Part shown: one piece after another, positions 53,190 through 62,540 of the stretch | Layout of the letters: every line of letters starts with the position of its first letter | Numbering within the stretch: position 1 is the stretch's first letter | NCBI GenBank assembly: GCA_040903745.1 | Contig: JBBDUV010000047.1 | Coordinates: forward strand, 1 to 64,000 | DNA from: M55B112 sp040903745 | GTDB taxonomy: Bacteria; Bacteroidota; Bacteroidia; Bacteroidales; GCA-2748055 | Direction: 5' to 3' | DNA length: 64,000 nt | Program-made: the position numbers and the translations under genes | The notes under the pieces: model-generated | The model's database searches: none | Seen by the model: only the letters and a program-made list of their open reading frames with translations | What the model was told of the DNA's origin: nothing

Positions 53190-53921
53190 ATGTGGGTAAT
53201 ATTTGGAAAAGAGATTAAGGGATTTTTCAGCTCCCTGACAGGATATGTTGTTATAATTGTGTTCCTTATCATGAACAGTCTTTTTATGTGGGTGTTTCCT
53301 GGTCAGATGAACGTGCTTGAAACGGGCTATGCTACACTTGAAAGCCTCTTTGCAATCGCACCGTGGGCTTTTCTATTTCTTGTACCGGCCATTACGATGC
53401 GAATGATCGCCGAGGAGAAGAGAGCGGGTACGCTCGAGTTGCTCTACTCCAGGCCAGTGACAGAGCTCCAGATTGTGGGCGCAAAATTTTTAGCTTCCTG
53501 GAGTCTGGTTCTGTTATCGCTGGTTCCGACCCTGGTATTTTTCTGGTCGGTATACAAACTCGGATCGCCTCCGGGCAACATTGATATCGGTGGCTCCTGG
53601 GGCTCTTATATCGGACTGTTTTTTCTCGGTGGGATCTACGCATCGATTGGTATATTCGCATCTTCTGTCACAGATAATCAGATTGTTGCATTTATTCTGG
53701 CAGTGCTGATGTCTCTACTGATGTACCTCGGTTTCGATCTTCTATCGGGTTTGGCAGATGCGGGAAAGACCAGCCTGTTGATCTCCAGCTTCGGAATCGA
53801 TCACCATTATAATTCCATCAGCAGGGGGGTGCTGGATTCGCGCGACCTGCTCTACTTTATAGGTGTGATCGTACTGTTTATTGTATCGACCAGGCTTGTT
53901 TTACAGAGAAATAACTGGTAA
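53190..53921 (+). CDS. gldF: Gliding-motility-type ABC permease GldF
   Basis: The 243-residue membrane protein has six helices and the ABC-2 motif MRMIAEEKRAGTLELLYSRPVTELQIVGAKFLA (about 70-102). It matches GldF, the permease of the GldA-GldF-GldG complex needed for gliding in Flavobacterium. It begins 30 bp after the SpoIID gene and ends 3 bp before gldG. No GldA ATPase is nearby. Confidence 0.9.
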   Translation: MWVIFGKEIKGFFSSLTGYVVIIVFLIMNSLFMWVFPGQMNVLETGYATLESLFAIAPWAFLFLVPAITMRMIAEEKRAGTLELLYSRPVTELQIVGAKFLASWSLVLLSLVPTLVFFWSVYKLGSPPGNIDIGGSWGSYIGLFFLGGIYASIGIFASSVTDNQIVAFILAVLMSLLMYLGFDLLSGLADAGKTSLLISSFGIDHHYNSISRGVLDSRDLLYFIGVIVLFIVSTRLVLQRNNW

Positions 53922-53924
53922 GAA

Positions 53925-55640
53925 ATGGGGAATAAAAAGAACATATTCAGGGAGGATATTTTCAGGTACATCACGCTGATTGTGGTGCTGCTGATTGTTG
54001 CGTTGGTGTCGTCGAAGAATTTCTTCCGGATCGATCTTACATCAGAGAAACGTTATACCCTGTCAGAATCGACGAAAAGTGTTTTGCGCAACCTCGATTC
54101 ACCGGTATATTTCAGGATTTACCTGGAGGGAGATCTTCCTCCTGACTTTGTAAAATTCCAGGTATCGATCCGTGAATTACTGGAGGAGTTTCGGGCCTAT
54201 GGGCGTGAGAATATCCAATACGACTTTATTAATATATATGATGAGAAGGATGAAGCGGTGCGCAACCGGACGATGATGAACCTGTATAACAAGGGGCTCA
54301 GGGTTACCAATATCAAGATGAAGGATGCTGAGGGAGGAACAAGCGATAAGATAATTTTTCCCGGTGCGGTACTGAATTACCGCGGGTTTGAATTTCCAGT
54401 GAACCTGCTGAAGAATAATCCTTCGCTTCCCCATCAGGTGAATTTGAGCAACTCCATTCAGTCGCTGGAGTATGAATTCTCCAAGGCCCTGCACAGCTTG
54501 TCGAAAGAAGATGTTCCAAGGATTGCTTTTATTGAGGGCCACGGTGAGCTTGATTCGCTACAGACTTTTAGCATCATGAATGAACTAAAGAATTTCTTTC
54601 AGGTCGACCGTGGGGTGATCAACGGAAACATGGAGGCGCTGCTCGATTATGAGGCCATTGTCATTGCACAGCCGATGCGTCCCTTTGACGAGGCGGATAA
54701 GTTCGCAATCGACCAGTATATGATGCGCGGCGGCAAGGTGTTTTGGTTTATTGATCCTGTGATTACACTACCCGACAGCCTGGCAAGTGGGATGACCATC
54801 TCTCTGGTGAATCAGCTCAACATTGAGGATTTGCTTTTTAAATATGGTATACGGATCGATTACAATATTGTAACAGATTTGCAATGCAACTATGTTCCTG
54901 TTAATATTTCAGTTAATGCCACTTCTGAAGATACCGAGATGCGTCCCTGGGTTTACAGTCCACTTCTCTCGGCACCTTCAACCCATCCGGTAACCCGTGG
55001 ACTAAACTATATACATGGTCAGTTTATCTCAGCCTTCGACACCATACCTTTGAATAGGGGAGATGTGGCCCGGACCGTATTGCTCTCCACTTCCGAACGT
55101 TCCCAGAGCAGAAGGGTTCCCCTCCGGATCACGATGGATGAGGTCTCGAGAGATCCGGACCCGCGGATGTTTACTGAGAGCAACCTCCCGGTGGCCGTTC
55201 TGTCTGAAGGAGTTTTCCCCTCCTTCTACAGTAATTACTCGGTACCCAGGGGGGTCTACCCGCCCGATGCTGAGATCATCAGTGAGAGTGAACCAACATC
55301 GATGCTGGTGGTGACTGATGGCGATATGATCCGCAATGAAGTAAGGGTTGAGGGCGGGAGGTATATGGCTGAAAAGCTCGGTTATGATAAATATACCTCC
55401 CAGACTTTTGGTAATTTGGAATTTATTTTGAACGCCGTGAATTACATGACCGATGAGACAGGTTTGATGGAGCTGCGCTCAAGGGAGTTTAAGCTGCGGC
55501 TGCTCGACAGGTCCGTGACCAAAGATAAGAAGGCGGTTATGAAGTGGAAGATCATCAACAGCTTCGTTCCGGTGCTGATTATTGTTCTGTTCGGGATACT
55601 CTTTAATCTATATCGGAAAAGAAAATTTGCCGGAAGATGA
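53925..55640 (+). CDS. gldG: Gliding-motility-type ABC accessory protein GldG
   Basis: The 571-residue protein has a membrane helix at about 14-32, a large outer domain with an intact ABC_transp_aux/GldG pattern (FRIDLTSEKRYTLSESTKSVLRNLDSPVYFRIYLEG; VPRIAFIEGHGELDSLQTFSIMNELKNFFQVDR; GGKVFWFIDPV), and a C-terminal helix (about 547-566). It partners GldF in the inner membrane. The next gene overlaps by ATGA. Confidence 0.92.
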   Translation: MGNKKNIFREDIFRYITLIVVLLIVALVSSKNFFRIDLTSEKRYTLSESTKSVLRNLDSPVYFRIYLEGDLPPDFVKFQVSIRELLEEFRAYGRENIQYDFINIYDEKDEAVRNRTMMNLYNKGLRVTNIKMKDAEGGTSDKIIFPGAVLNYRGFEFPVNLLKNNPSLPHQVNLSNSIQSLEYEFSKALHSLSKEDVPRIAFIEGHGELDSLQTFSIMNELKNFFQVDRGVINGNMEALLDYEAIVIAQPMRPFDEADKFAIDQYMMRGGKVFWFIDPVITLPDSLASGMTISLVNQLNIEDLLFKYGIRIDYNIVTDLQCNYVPVNISVNATSEDTEMRPWVYSPLLSAPSTHPVTRGLNYIHGQFISAFDTIPLNRGDVARTVLLSTSERSQSRRVPLRITMDEVSRDPDPRMFTESNLPVAVLSEGVFPSFYSNYSVPRGVYPPDAEIISESEPTSMLVVTDGDMIRNEVRVEGGRYMAEKLGYDKYTSQTFGNLEFILNAVNYMTDETGLMELRSREFKLRLLDRSVTKDKKAVMKWKIINSFVPVLIIVLFGILFNLYRKRKFAGR

Positions 55641-56575
55641 GACAGCGGACCACCATCTTAATCATCATTTTATTGCTGGCAGTCGCCGGGGGGTACCTGT
55701 TGCTTACAGATCCATGGACGACAACAGGCAGGGAATTGAATAATATGTTGCTCCCAAAAGGTGCAGATGTAAGTAGTATTGTGGTGATCAGTGGATATGA
55801 CACCATTCGGTTTGTGCAGAAAGACTCAGTCTGGTACCTGGAGGGGGAGGTGCTGAATAGTAAGGCTGTAGAAAACCTGCTGTATGCTGCAGCCCGGTTG
55901 CAGATGACTGGTGTAATACCCGTTTCTGCGATAATTGAAGGGGGTGAGCTGACGGAATTTATTTTTCAGGGAAAAAGGAAGATGTTGGCCAATTTTTATT
56001 TTGGAACAACCGGTCAGGGAGATGCGGTATTTCAACCGGGAGCCGAAACCGGATATGGTGTGGAGCTGCCGGGTTTTGAGGATCTTCCCCTGGAGAAGGT
56101 CTTTTCTTCAAACAGGGACCATTATAGAAAGCACCTACTGGTGAGTCTGCTCCCTTCCGAGGTAAGGTCGGTTACGGTTATACCACGTAGCGGAACATCT
56201 TTTCTTGCAGTGCAGGATTCGTTGTATGATTTGGAGGTGGTTGATCTGTCCGGGATGCGAAATGTAACGGATCATGTTGATGAGCGTAAGGTACGGATGC
56301 TGTTCTCCTACTTCAACGCGATCCGCTATGATAAAGTAGTAACGGACGAGGATGTTGAGCCGGGAACCATCCCTGAGAAGCCTTATGCGACTGTTGAGGT
56401 TGCCTCTTTTGATGACAGGAAGTGGAAATTTGAGGTCTATCAGTGGATCAAAACAGGCAGTGAAGAACCGGATATATTTGAGTCGCTTGTGATCGTTAAT
56501 AACAGCCTGCCTTACCGTTCTGTGAACTACTATTATCTTGATCTGCTGATGCGCGGAATGGAGAGTTATTATTAG
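55637..56575 (+). CDS. DUF4340-type membrane-anchored protein
   Basis: The 312-residue protein has one N-terminal membrane helix (about 6-24) and a large outer part with SVWYLEGEVLNSKAVENLLYAAARLQMTGVIP (about 65-96), similar to the DUF4340 repeats in proteins encoded next to gldG-like genes. The overlap with gldG (ATGA) shows co-translation. It is likely an extracytoplasmic partner of the GldF-GldG complex. The function is unknown. Confidence 0.8.
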   Translation: MRQRTTILIIILLLAVAGGYLLLTDPWTTTGRELNNMLLPKGADVSSIVVISGYDTIRFVQKDSVWYLEGEVLNSKAVENLLYAAARLQMTGVIPVSAIIEGGELTEFIFQGKRKMLANFYFGTTGQGDAVFQPGAETGYGVELPGFEDLPLEKVFSSNRDHYRKHLLVSLLPSEVRSVTVIPRSGTSFLAVQDSLYDLEVVDLSGMRNVTDHVDERKVRMLFSYFNAIRYDKVVTDEDVEPGTIPEKPYATVEVASFDDRKWKFEVYQWIKTGSEEPDIFESLVIVNNSLPYRSVNYYYLDLLMRGMESYY

Positions 56576-56692
56576 TTGGTTGTTTTATAGCGTAGAACAC
56601 AGTCTTTTTCAACTTTTTTTTGTATAATTGGTAGTCCAAAATAATTGATAAAGCGCATTACTATTTAACAGCTCATAAAAACCAGATATTCT

Positions 56693-57823
56693 ATGAAATT
56701 TGTCGTATCCAGTATGGAACTGTTGAGCCACCTGCAGGCGGTCAGCCGGGTTATAAGCAACAAAAACACCCTTCCGATCCTTGATAATTTCCTGTTTTCT
56801 CTTGATGCAGGTATCCTGGAGATCACTGCCTCCGATCTAGAATCAACGCTGATCACCTCCATGAAATTGGAAAATGCTGATGGATCGGGTGAGATCGCCA
56901 TACCGGCGAAGATACTTACCGATACCTTGAAGGAGTTCTCGGAGATTCCCTTGACATTTGAAATCGATACCACCTCCATGATGGTTGTGATCCAGTCGGA
57001 AAGTGGAAAATTTACAGTCATGGGACAGAATGCATCCGAATTTCCCCAGGTTCCGCAGATCAAGGATGATCAGAAGCAGGAGATGGAAATTGATGCAGAG
57101 ATTCTGTTGTCAGGGATCAATAAAACGATATTTGCAACAGCCGAGGATGAGATGAGACCAGTTATGAACGGAATCTATATGGAGCTGTCGACGGATGATA
57201 CCACCTTTGTCGCGTCAGATGCCCATAAGCTGGTCCGTTACAAACGAACGGATGTAACCGCGGAGACCAATGCCTCATTTATCCTTCCGAAGAAGCCCGC
57301 CGGATTGCTGAAAAACATTCTACCCAGGGAGCAAAATATGGTGAAGCTGGAGTTCGACGAGCGGAACGCTGCTTTCACGCTGACTAATTACAAGATGGTG
57401 TGCAGGCTGGCTGAAGGTAATTATCCCAGCTACAACAGTGTGATCCCAACCGGTAATCCTTTTAAGATGATCATTGACAGGGTAGAGTTTTATAATGCAT
57501 TGCGCCGGGTATCTGTCTTCTCGAACCAGGCAAGCAACCTGGTAAAACTGGCATTGACGGGCAATCAGCTTACAGTTTCGGCGCAGGATATTGATTTTTC
57601 CATCTCGGGTACTGAACGGTTGAATTGTCAGTATGAAGGTGATGATATGGAGATCGGGTTTAAGTCTGTCTTCCTGATTGAGATTCTTGCAAATCTGTCT
57701 ACAGCCGATGTTGTGGTTGAAATGTCGGATCCCACACGCGCAGGCATTCTTCTTCCTGCTACATCAGAGAATGAGAGCGAAGACATCCTGATGCTGCTGA
57801 TGCCGATGATGATCAATGCTTAG
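56693..57823 (+). CDS. dnaN: DNA polymerase III beta subunit (sliding clamp)
   Basis: The 376-residue protein has three clamp repeats (about 1-120, 130-245 and 250-375) with NTLPILDNFLF at the start, RPVMNGIYMEL and DAHKLVRYKR in the middle, and ending MLLMPMMINA, where the hydrophobic pocket residues lie. It encircles DNA and tethers the polymerase. It does not lie beside dnaA here. A single gene followed by a DEDDh exonuclease. Confidence 0.96.
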   Translation: MKFVVSSMELLSHLQAVSRVISNKNTLPILDNFLFSLDAGILEITASDLESTLITSMKLENADGSGEIAIPAKILTDTLKEFSEIPLTFEIDTTSMMVVIQSESGKFTVMGQNASEFPQVPQIKDDQKQEMEIDAEILLSGINKTIFATAEDEMRPVMNGIYMELSTDDTTFVASDAHKLVRYKRTDVTAETNASFILPKKPAGLLKNILPREQNMVKLEFDERNAAFTLTNYKMVCRLAEGNYPSYNSVIPTGNPFKMIIDRVEFYNALRRVSVFSNQASNLVKLALTGNQLTVSAQDIDFSISGTERLNCQYEGDDMEIGFKSVFLIEILANLSTADVVVEMSDPTRAGILLPATSENESEDILMLLMPMMINA

Positions 57824-57939
57824 GTTAAAGAATTGCCGGAGATCCGGGATTCACAGGTAATAAAGGCTCGTCGAATGGGTGCCCTGCAGGCTGACTATTT
57901 TCTGATTGTTGATTACCTTCAGGCTACAATACATATAGA

Positions 57940-58710
57940 ATGAAACTAAACCTTAAGAACCCGATCATTTTTTTTGATCTTGAAACCACCGGTATCAATA
58001 TTGCCAGTGACCGTATTGTCGAACTCTCCTATCTCCGGATTGATTTGAACGGCAACGAATTATCCAGAACAATTAAAATCAACCCGGGCATTCCCATACC
58101 GGCAAAGTCTACAGAGATTCACGGCATCACCGATGAGGATGTGAAGGATGCACAAACCTTCAATGAGATTGCCAAAACGGTAGCAAAAGAGTTTGAGGGG
58201 TGTGACCTTGCAGGCTACAACGCTGTCAGGTTCGATATTCCCTTGCTGGCAGAGGAATTTTTGCGGGCAGGTGTGGACATTGATCTGAAGAAGAGGAAGT
58301 TTGTTGATGTGCAGGTGATCTTTATGAAGATGGAACCACGCACACTGGCCGCTGCACTGAATTTTTACTGCAACAAGAATCTCGAAAACGCTCACAGTGC
58401 TGAAGCCGATACCCGTGCCACTTACGAGATTCTACAGGCGCAGCTTGATCACTACAGCAATCTTGAAAACGATATTGCAAAGCTGTCAGAATTTTCTGCC
58501 TATAACAGGAATGCTGATTTTGCAGGAAGGATTATCTATGATGAGAATGATGCGGAGGTATTTAATTTCGGGAAATACAAGGGAAAACTCGTGGCTGAAG
58601 TGCTGGATAAGGATCCGGGTTACTATGGATGGATGATGCAGGGTGATTTCCCACTGTACACCAAAAAGGTACTCACATCGATCAAACTGAGGACACTGAA
58701 CAACTCATAA
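57940..58710 (+). CDS. DEDDh 3'-5' exonuclease (DnaQ-like)
   Basis: The 256-residue protein has the exonuclease motifs FFDLETTGIN (Exo I, about 11-20), GYNAVRFDIPLLAEEF (Exo II, about 92-107) and HSAEADTRATYEIL (Exo III, about 149-162, with His and Asp). The C-terminal part (about 195-256) includes FGKYKGKLVAEVLDKDPGYYGWMMQGDFP, a small domain often found on such exonucleases. It could be the proofreading epsilon subunit or a stand-alone repair exonuclease. It lies next to dnaN. Confidence 0.9.
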   Translation: MKLNLKNPIIFFDLETTGINIASDRIVELSYLRIDLNGNELSRTIKINPGIPIPAKSTEIHGITDEDVKDAQTFNEIAKTVAKEFEGCDLAGYNAVRFDIPLLAEEFLRAGVDIDLKKRKFVDVQVIFMKMEPRTLAAALNFYCNKNLENAHSAEADTRATYEILQAQLDHYSNLENDIAKLSEFSAYNRNADFAGRIIYDENDAEVFNFGKYKGKLVAEVLDKDPGYYGWMMQGDFPLYTKKVLTSIKLRTLNNS

Positions 58711-58721
58711 TACCAGGTAGA

Positions 58722-59333
58722 ATGAAAATTATTTGCATAGGCAGGAATTATCTCGATCACGCCAAAGAGTTGAACAATGATTTGCCCGAGAAGCCGGTGT
58801 TTTTTCTGAAGCCCGATTCCGCGCTGGTATTGCGAAATAAGCCGTTTTTTTATCCGGATTTTTCAAAGAATGTGCACCACGAACTGGAGCTGGTAATAAA
58901 GATCCAGCGTCTGGGCAGGAGCATACCCGAGAAGTTTGCCAGCCGCTACTACAGCGAAATTGGACTTGGCGTGGATTTTACTGCACGCGATTTGCAGAAT
59001 GAAATGAAAGACAAAGGGCTGCCCTGGGAGATCGCCAAGGGGTTCGACTATTCTGCCCCGGTGAGTGAGTTTATTCCTCTTTCAGAGCTGGGCGATCCGG
59101 ATAATATTGGCTTTCATCTTGAGCTAAACGGAAAGAAGGTGCAGCAAGGCAGTAGCAGGGAGATGGTCTTCAGTTTCGATCGGATCATTGCGTATGTCTC
59201 CCGGTTCATGATCCTCAAAACGGGTGATTTGATCTTTACCGGCACACCGGCAGGTGTTGGTCCGGTTCACATCGGCGATCACCTCGTCTGTTATTTGGGG
59301 GATAGAAAGATGATGGATTTCTTTGTTAAATAA
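58722..59333 (+). CDS. Fumarylacetoacetate hydrolase family protein
   Basis: The 203-residue protein has the FAH fold signatures ICIGRNYLDHAKEL (about 3-16), VHHELELVIKIQRLGR (about 49-64) with the metal-binding Glu pair, and TGDLIFTGTPAGVGPVHIGD (about 167-186). It probably hydrolyses or decarboxylates a short acylpyruvate or related dioxo acid. The short length matches the YcgM-type group. It starts 11 bp after the exonuclease. Confidence 0.9.
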   Translation: MKIICIGRNYLDHAKELNNDLPEKPVFFLKPDSALVLRNKPFFYPDFSKNVHHELELVIKIQRLGRSIPEKFASRYYSEIGLGVDFTARDLQNEMKDKGLPWEIAKGFDYSAPVSEFIPLSELGDPDNIGFHLELNGKKVQQGSSREMVFSFDRIIAYVSRFMILKTGDLIFTGTPAGVGPVHIGDHLVCYLGDRKMMDFFVK

Positions 59334-59337
59334 TCAT

Positions 59338-60042
59338 ATGGCATTTACAAAGATTAAAAGGATAAATTTTGTGAATGTTTCCGGCTTTTTGGTTTATAAT
59401 ACTGATGCCGTTATCCTTGTGGATACGGGACTTTCCAAGACAACAGGAAAGTTTACTGAGGCGATCGGTGAATTGCAAAGGAGTCCGGAGGATATTAGCT
59501 TGATTGTTCTTACCCACACCCATTTCGATCATGCCGGAGGAGCAAGTAGGATCAAGGAACTCACAAAGGCACCATTAGTAGTTCATCATTCGGAAGCCAC
59601 CTTTCTCCGCAAGGGCAGAACACCGGTTCCGGATGGAACCAGGTGGAAGGGAAAGGTGCTTGCAGCCCTTAGTAAAACACTTGGAAGGCGGCTGACCCGT
59701 TACCCGGCGGTTGAGCCCGATCTGCTGGTGGATGAAGAGCTCAGCCTGGCTGATTACGGAATTCCAGGCAGGGTGGTGCATACACCTGGTCATACTGCAG
59801 GCTCTCTTTCCGTGTTGCTTGAATCGGGCGAGGCGATTGTGGGTGACAATGTACTGGGTATATCATCTAAAAACCATTATCCGCCTTTTGCGAATGACAG
59901 GGAAGGGGTGTTGAAGAGCTGGGAAACCTATATCAATAGCGGTGTGAACACCTTGTTGCCTGCCCATGGTGGACGGGTAAAGATTGAGACATTGATCAGG
60001 GAACTGCCGGCGGTTCGGAAAAGGTACGGTATCCAATTCTAG
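59338..60042 (+). CDS. Metallo-beta-lactamase-fold hydrolase
   Basis: The 234-residue protein has the zinc motif THTHFDHAG (near 62-70), then HTPGHTAGSLSV (near 142-153), GDNVLG with Asp (near 164) and PAHGG (near 206-210). Many activities are possible for this fold, including thioesterase or lactonase. ATG 59338 follows the FAH stop by 4 bp; a TTG at 59323 would overlap it and is less likely. Confidence 0.9.
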   Translation: MAFTKIKRINFVNVSGFLVYNTDAVILVDTGLSKTTGKFTEAIGELQRSPEDISLIVLTHTHFDHAGGASRIKELTKAPLVVHHSEATFLRKGRTPVPDGTRWKGKVLAALSKTLGRRLTRYPAVEPDLLVDEELSLADYGIPGRVVHTPGHTAGSLSVLLESGEAIVGDNVLGISSKNHYPPFANDREGVLKSWETYINSGVNTLLPAHGGRVKIETLIRELPAVRKRYGIQF

Positions 60043-60052
60043 AATATACCTG

Positions 60053-60152
60053 TTACCAGGCAGTCATACCACCATCGACCAGAATAATAGCCCCGGTGTT
60101 AAAGCTGCTCTTTTCAAAAATTTCACAACTTTTTTTGGCGATGTATGGTGGT
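60053..60152 (-). pseudogene. Short-chain dehydrogenase, 3' remnant
   Basis: On the minus strand a 32-codon frame ends with TGAIILVDGGMTAW and TAA at 60053. This is the typical C-terminus of SDR oxidoreductases (TGQxxxVDGGMTA). The preceding codons (IAKKSCEIFEKSSFN) are altered and an in-frame stop lies at 60153, so only the tail of a former gene remains. Confidence 0.7.
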
Positions 60153-60211
60153 TAGGTTTATATATTACCAATATTTATTACTTTTATTCTAAATCAAAAA
60201 AAAATTGAGCT

Positions 60212-60907
60212 ATGAAGAAATATTTATCGGTGTTAGTTGTTTCGGTGCTGGCATTCACTTTTTCACCTGCTTCCGGACAGGATTGTACGATCTACAGTGA
60301 TTACAAAGAGGGAACCTCCACTAAGATGGTGCATTATGATAAAAAGGATAAGCCTACCGGATTTACGGTTACTACGGTAAAGGAGAAAAAGAGTATACCG
60401 GGCGGTACATCCCTGCTATTTCATCAGAAGTATGACAACAATGAAGATTATACTTTTGAGACCGAGTTTGAGGTAAAATGTGTAGATGGAGATGTAAAGG
60501 TCGATATGAGCAAGCTGATTGATCCCACCATGATGACTGCTTATGAAGACATGGAGATTGATGTGGTGGCTGATGACATGTCCATTCCGAAAAATGCATC
60601 TCCCGGGGACGCATTGAACGACGGGTCGGTTACTGTTACAGTAGATACCGGAACACCCATCAAGGTTTCGATTACGGTAACTTTATCCAACAGAATGGTT
60701 GAGAGCAAGGAGACCGTTGTTACCCCTGCCGGCTCTTTTGAGTGTCTGAAAATTACCTATGATATGCTTACGCAGGTGGGTTTTGTTAAAGTTCGGTCGA
60801 GTGCGGCTGAATACTACAACAAGAAGCACGGTGTGATCAGGTCCGAGTCTTTTAACAAGAAGGGGAAAATCACTGGGTATTCAGTCATTGAGGAGATCAA
60901 CAACTAG
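60212..60907 (+). CDS. TapB/DUF3108-like secreted protein
   Basis: The 231-residue protein has a signal peptide (about 1-23, SPASGQ) and a single beta-rich domain beginning CTIYSDYKEGTSTKMVHYDKKDKPTGFTV and including ESKETVVTPAGSFECLKITYDM, the repeated strand pattern of the TapB/DUF3108 group. The role is unknown. It stands alone between the SDR remnant and pyk. Confidence 0.8.
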   Translation: MKKYLSVLVVSVLAFTFSPASGQDCTIYSDYKEGTSTKMVHYDKKDKPTGFTVTTVKEKKSIPGGTSLLFHQKYDNNEDYTFETEFEVKCVDGDVKVDMSKLIDPTMMTAYEDMEIDVVADDMSIPKNASPGDALNDGSVTVTVDTGTPIKVSITVTLSNRMVESKETVVTPAGSFECLKITYDMLTQVGFVKVRSSAAEYYNKKHGVIRSESFNKKGKITGYSVIEEINN

Positions 60908-61014
60908 CGTCTGTCCATAAAGCCACTCCGACGCTATTTCCAGAATTTAACCAGCTCCCGGGACAGGTTGCCATTGTAGCAGTAGACAGGGTGCCAGTGG
61001 CAGATTGTTCCATG

Positions 61015-62445
61015 CTATTCAACGATACTTAGTTTGACCATATTTGTTTTTCCTCTTTCGATGATTGGGATGCTTCCGACGTGTACCACCATGTCGTTTT
61101 TTTTGACCAGGTTCTGACTCAGCAGGAAGTTTATTGAATAATCGACATAATCGTTAATGTTGTGGCAATCGGCAAAATAGAAGGCGCGGACTCCCCAGAC
61201 GAGCGACATTCTTCTAAGAAGCTTCGGATTCATTGTGAAGGTGAAGATGTTGGCCCTTGGCCTGTGCGAGCTGATGCGGTAGGGGGTATAGCCTGAATGC
61301 GTGAGGCAGATGATCGCAGCGGCTTCTGCCTGTTCTGCCATCTCCACCGCATTAAAACAGACAGAGTCCTGCAGGAATGTGTAGTTATGTGTTTTTGGCG
61401 GGTTCTTCCTGAAGTACTGAAAACCCCTGAATTCTGTCGAGTCAATAATCCGCTGCATGTTTTTGATGGTCTCCACCGGATACTTTCCTACTGAGGTCTC
61501 TCCGCTGAGCATCACTGTATCTGCTCCGTCGAGCACTGCGTTGGCAACATCATTGGCCTCCGCGCGTGTGGGCGTGGCATTGGTAATCATACTTTCCATC
61601 ATCTGTGTGGCGATGATCACCGGCTTGGACATGGCCATACATTTTTCGACAATACTCTTCTGGATCAAAGGAACCTTGTCAAAGTCAACCTCCACCCCCA
61701 GGTCGCCCCGTGCCACCATCACGGCATCTGAAACCGCGATGATCTCATCGAGTTCTTCCAGGGCCTGTGGTTTCTCTATCTTGGCAATGACCCCTGTGTC
61801 CTTATCCGATTCGGCGATGAGCTTTTTCAGATCGAGAATATCTTGAGCCTTTCTTACGAAAGATAGCGCGATCCAGTCGACATCCTTTTCGAGTGCAAAT
61901 CTGGCATCTTTAATATCCTTCTCTGTAAGACTCGGTTTTGATATTTTCGTGCCGGGCAGGTTCACTCCCTTCTTCGAGGAGAGCGGTCCCCCGATAATAA
62001 CCTCTGTTCTGACGGTTGTTATGTTATCCGTACCTGTGACTTTCAACTGCAGTTTTCCGTCGTCAATCAGGATAATATCTCCTCTCTTCACATCTTGAGG
62101 AAGAAGCTCATAGCTGATGTATGCTTTTTTCCTGGTGCCAATACACGCTTCGGTAGTGAGTTCAAAATCCTGTCCCGCCTCAAGCAGAACCAAATCATTT
62201 TCCATGACGCCAACACGTAATTTTGGCCCCTGTAAATCGGCCAGCAGGGCAACATTGCAGTTCATCTCTTCATTAAGTTGCAGAACCTTTTTTATACGGG
62301 CAAGCTGCTCCTCGTGTCCGCCGTGGGAGAAGTTCAGGCGAATAACATCGATCCCTTCGTGAAACATCTTTTCAAGAATTTTAATATCATCACTGGCCGG
62401 ACCTACCGTGGCTATTATCTTTGCGTGTGATCGTTCGTGTCTCAT
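61015..62445 (-). CDS. pyk: Pyruvate kinase
   Basis: The 476-residue enzyme converts PEP and ADP to pyruvate and ATP. KIIATVGPASDD begins the catalytic barrel, NFSHGGHEE and SRGDLGVEVDF-type sequence (VARGDLGVEVDFDKVPLIQK) bind substrate and metal, ATQMMESMI and PTRAEANDVANAVLDGADTVMLSGETSVGKYP are the C-side motifs. The C-terminal allosteric domain is present. It follows the nfo gene by 95 bp in the same direction. Confidence 0.97.
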   Translation of the reverse strand: MRHERSHAKIIATVGPASDDIKILEKMFHEGIDVIRLNFSHGGHEEQLARIKKVLQLNEEMNCNVALLADLQGPKLRVGVMENDLVLLEAGQDFELTTEACIGTRKKAYISYELLPQDVKRGDIILIDDGKLQLKVTGTDNITTVRTEVIIGGPLSSKKGVNLPGTKISKPSLTEKDIKDARFALEKDVDWIALSFVRKAQDILDLKKLIAESDKDTGVIAKIEKPQALEELDEIIAVSDAVMVARGDLGVEVDFDKVPLIQKSIVEKCMAMSKPVIIATQMMESMITNATPTRAEANDVANAVLDGADTVMLSGETSVGKYPVETIKNMQRIIDSTEFRGFQYFRKNPPKTHNYTFLQDSVCFNAVEMAEQAEAAAIICLTHSGYTPYRISSHRPRANIFTFTMNPKLLRRMSLVWGVRAFYFADCHNINDYVDYSINFLLSQNLVKKNDMVVHVGSIPIIERGKTNMVKLSIVE

Positions 62446-62540
62446 CTTAGGGTGAATTAATTATTGAGTATTAATTTGATGATCTGCTGTGCTGTTTTTT
62501 GTATTGTATACGGCGGTACTGACTGCATCTGCATTCATCA

